Source of the DNA: Bacteroidota bacterium | GTDB lineage: Bacteria > Bacteroidota > Bacteroidia > Bacteroidales > F082 | Assembly (NCBI GenBank): GCA_016715945.1 | Contig: JADJXJ010000003.1 | Location: forward strand, 868,001 to 932,000 | Direction of reading: 5' to 3' | Length of the DNA stretch: 64,000 bases | Part shown: in pieces, positions 61,522 to 64,000 of the stretch | Position numbering within the stretch: position 1 is the first letter of the stretch | How the letters are laid out: each line of letters begins with the position of its first letter | Made by a program: the position numbers and the translations under genes | The notes under the pieces: generated by a model | Databases searched by the model: none | Seen by the model: only the letters and a program-made list of their open reading frames with translations | What the model was told of the DNA's origin: nothing

Positions 61522-64000
61522 TTATACCATAGCTTCGCGGTTGCACAGGCGCACGAAAGTGCAGTTTTTGCAGCGTTTTTCGTCCATGGTTTGCGCAATC
61601 GGGACATCCGGATTGAGCATTTCGGATAAAGTCTCGCTCAGAAATTCTTCAAATTCAGCCATTTCCGGGTCAGGATCAAAAGGAAGCTGTGCCTGAACAA
61701 CCTGTGGTTTGCTTAGTTTGAGCGGCAGAATGTAGCCCTCCACAGAAGTATTTTCGTAGTTGAAAGCCAACGATTTGCGGGTCATCAGCATATAGCATGC
61801 CAGCTGCAGGGCATATTTTCTCTCGGGTTGTTTCAGGTCTTCCCGTTCTTTGAGCTTCAGCTTATCTTCTTTTACCGACCCGGTTTTGTAGTCAATCACC
61901 CTGACGATGCTGCCTGTCTTGTCGATGCGGTCAGGGTAGCCTTTGATTTTGATTGTGCCGGCCGGCCCGTCAATGGTGGCTTCCAACTGGTTTTCCTGTT
62001 GCAAAAGCTTGATTTCCTTACAGTTGGCAATAGTAGCTTCGTCTGCCTCAATGGCTCGTCTCACCATGGTCTTCACAATGGCATAGGTGAGCGCGTTTCG
62101 GCCAAAACCGGTGGAAACACCGGGCAAGACTTCGGCAAATGCCTCATCCACCGCCCGATCAATCGAATGTTTTAGTTCGGATAAGGCCTTGGCGTTGAGC
62201 GACGAGTTCATAAAAGGCGTGTAAATCAATTCGATGGCGCGGTGGATGATGGTGCCTGTGACATTGTGCCCCGGGGGTTCGCCTGGTCTGGTTTTTTCGC
62301 GGATGTTGAGGATGTCGGCCAGGTAAAACTGCAGGCTGCAGTTGAACCAGCGGCTCAAGGCCGAAGGCGAGATTCCAGCTTCGGCTTTTTGCGCAATGGC
62401 CTGAAGCACAGCTTCATTCTTGGGTATTTCGATGGTGATGCCGGCTGCTCCCGACGGAAGCGGGGGTTGGAAGGCGATTTCGTGCCAGCTGATGTTGGGG
62501 TTGATTTTCATCAGCTCGTGCCTGATTTGCAACAGGAAGCGGCTCATCTCGCCACCACCCAGGGCATCAGGTTCTGTGCTGTAATAAAACACGAGCTCGT
62601 CGGCATGCTGCAGGAGCTGGTAAAAGTGAAACGCGGCAATGGCGTCCTTGTCCGAACGCATAGGCAGGCCGAATGCCCGGCGGATGTCGGCCGGGATCAG
62701 CGAGCCGTGGGAGCTTGCAGGGGGCAGGCTGCCTTCGTTGGCCGAAAGCAGGTGAACGCGTCTGAATGCTAAGTTGCGTGTTTCGAGCACGCCCATCACC
62801 TGCAAGCCACTCAACGGTTCGCCGCTCAGCTTGATGCGGGCCTGCTGACCAAGCTGGCGCAGCAGCACAGGCACGGCTTCTCTGGCTTCGAGGCCAGCCG
62901 ACTGAAGCGCCAGGGCAAGGTGATTGAGCAGCCTCATCAACTCGTAATACTGGTTTGCGGCCAGGTCGTCGCCTGTGTCGGGCAAGCCTGCTTCACGCAG
63001 CCAGTCGCCAATGGCTCCCGGCAAAGCTGAAGCTGTGGACGACCTGATTTCGAGCAGCTTATGCAGCAGCCTGGAGGTTTCTTCCGATAAGTCGGCCAGA
63101 TGCTGCTCCAGCCTGTGGATATACACCAGGTTGCTTCCGTCGGAGGCCATTCGTCGGACAAGGGTAAGCAAATCGTTGCGTGTGGCGCCTGTCAGGCTGC
63201 GGCTGATGGCCGGGCTGGTGAGCACGTCGAGCAACAGGAGCAATGGCAGGGCCTGCTGCTGTCCGGAATTCGGCTGCACAGCAAGGCGGGCCAGGTTGTC
63301 GGCCAGTTGGAACAATGGGGTGTGACTCAGGGGATAACCCATGGTGATGTTAAAAGCGCCGGTTTCTTCCGGCAGCGACTGGATCACTGGCTCAAGCAGT
63401 TTTTCGTCGGCCAGCACGATGGCCTGCTCAGTAGTGTTGGATTCGAATGCCTGGTTGCGCAGCATGGTGCCCAGGGCTTTGGCTTGCGCCACCGCACCTG
63501 AGGTCGCTATAACAGTTATATTCATGGGCTTGGTTGCCAGGGTGTTGCCAATCCAGTCGGTCACCAAACCGGGATATTTTTTCATGAACCGCCGCATAAA
63601 GGTTCCGGCCAGCTGCTGACCCTGTGGCCCTGCCTGCAGGTAATATTCGTCGAGGTCCCAGAACAGTTTGGCTTTGCCCATGCCATGCAGGGTGGTGATG
63701 ATTTTTTCCTCGGCAGGGGTGAGTGCATTAAAGCCTGCAAACCAGATGGTTGTATCAGGCAGCAGGCGTTCCCATTCCTCCGTTGACAGCACTGCGAGTT
63801 GCCGGGCCATGGCTCCTGACCACAGCAAGCCATTGGCAGAGAGCCGGTTGTAAAGGTGCCTGTAGTAATGGATGAGCGAGTTGAAGAAGCGCAGGTAAGC
63901 TTGTTCGTAATGGCTCAGGGGGCTGCCGTCCGGGTGCCACACTTCGGCGGCCTTGGCTTCGCTCAATGCGCTGAACACTGCCTCGGGCGGGGCCAGGCTG
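61522..64000 (-). CDS. PD-(D/E)XK nuclease-family protein, AddB-like (5' end outside window)
   Basis: At least 825 residues; the frame stays open to the end of the window, so the N-terminus is missing. A helicase-like region (LLSANEGSLPPASSHGSLIPADIRRAFG, VFYYSTEPDALGGGEMSRFL) is followed by a RecB-type nuclease: ALSRWFNCSLQFYL, GYPDRIDKTGSIVRVIDYKTGS (catalytic D and DYK), and the C-terminal cysteines C-x2-C-x5-C (KRCKNCTFVRLCNRE), which with the earlier Cys can hold an Fe-S cluster as in AddB. It probably acts in double-strand-break repair with an AddA-type partner that is not in the window. No terminator is seen downstream. Confidence 0.85.
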   Translation of the reverse strand, partial: SLAPPEAVFSALSEAKAAEVWHPDGSPLSHYEQAYLRFFNSLIHYYRHLYNRLSANGLLWSGAMARQLAVLSTEEWERLLPDTTIWFAGFNALTPAEEKIITTLHGMGKAKLFWDLDEYYLQAGPQGQQLAGTFMRRFMKKYPGLVTDWIGNTLATKPMNITVIATSGAVAQAKALGTMLRNQAFESNTTEQAIVLADEKLLEPVIQSLPEETGAFNITMGYPLSHTPLFQLADNLARLAVQPNSGQQQALPLLLLLDVLTSPAISRSLTGATRNDLLTLVRRMASDGSNLVYIHRLEQHLADLSEETSRLLHKLLEIRSSTASALPGAIGDWLREAGLPDTGDDLAANQYYELMRLLNHLALALQSAGLEAREAVPVLLRQLGQQARIKLSGEPLSGLQVMGVLETRNLAFRRVHLLSANEGSLPPASSHGSLIPADIRRAFGLPMRSDKDAIAAFHFYQLLQHADELVFYYSTEPDALGGGEMSRFLLQIRHELMKINPNISWHEIAFQPPLPSGAAGITIEIPKNEAVLQAIAQKAEAGISPSALSRWFNCSLQFYLADILNIREKTRPGEPPGHNVTGTIIHRAIELIYTPFMNSSLNAKALSELKHSIDRAVDEAFAEVLPGVSTGFGRNALTYAIVKTMVRRAIEADEATIANCKEIKLLQQENQLEATIDGPAGTIKIKGYPDRIDKTGSIVRVIDYKTGSVKEDKLKLKEREDLKQPERKYALQLACYMLMTRKSLAFNYENTSVEGYILPLKLSKPQVVQAQLPFDPDPEMAEFEEFLSETLSEMLNPDVPIAQTMDEKRCKNCTFVRLCNREAMV

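Overview
The window looks like a chromosome segment of an anaerobic, fermentative member of the Bacteroidota. Four secreted proteins carry type IX secretion (T9SS) sorting tails. Several promoters have the TAnnTTTG -7 element of this phylum, and Shine-Dalgarno motifs are generally absent. The core order is rpsD-rpoA-rplQ-eno. The presence of a Rex regulator with a trimeric [FeFe] hydrogenase points to an H2-producing anaerobe. I cannot place it at genus level without a 16S search.

Layout. 1-3.2 kb: end of rpsD, then rpoA, rplQ and eno. 3.4-9.25 kb: a complete rRNA operon (16S, tRNA-Ile, 23S, 5S) with promoter, two boxA-like motifs and terminator. The usual second spacer tRNA (Ala) is missing, and a tRNA-like relic lies in its place. 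9.3-12.1 kb: proC, a secreted unknown, and hypBA on the opposite strand. 12.1-14.8 kb: a large T9SS type-B protein. 15.1-23.3 kb: the metabolic centre, rex-hydC-hydB-hydA (electron-bifurcating hydrogenase) followed by a PAS-linked sensory [FeFe] hydrogenase (HydS-like) and a PP2C/SpoIIE phosphatase with an unrecognised C-terminal extension. A near-consensus Rex operator overlaps the start of rex.

23.3-34.3 kb is an accessory zone. It holds an IS630-type element with two frameshifts and a 2481-residue T9SS adhesin-like protein with ten 97-residue repeats. It also holds an internally deleted IS1634-type element and a decayed gene for an outer-membrane-like protein. 34.5-53.5 kb carries household and membrane genes: a delta-60 repeat protein, membrane pyrophosphatase, YugP-like peptidase, YitT protein, two EamA transporters, an Omp28-like T9SS protein, small membrane proteins, a C1 peptidase, a HerA-like ATPase, an ALDH7-type dehydrogenase, a ModE-like wHTH protein, an ECF sigma/anti-sigma-like pair and an EEP hydrolase. 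53.5-61.4 kb is a tightly coupled signalling operon: two multi-receiver hybrid histidine kinases, CheR and CheB, with no receptor, CheA or CheW. 61.5-64 kb is an AddB-like PD-(D/E)XK nuclease that runs off the window.

How it fits together: Rex probably senses NADH/NAD+ and controls its own operon, including the bifurcating hydrogenase that oxidises NADH and reduced ferredoxin to H2. The adjacent HydS-phosphatase pair could sense H2 or redox state and signal by protein dephosphorylation. HypA and HypB serve [NiFe] enzymes, and no such enzyme is visible in this window.
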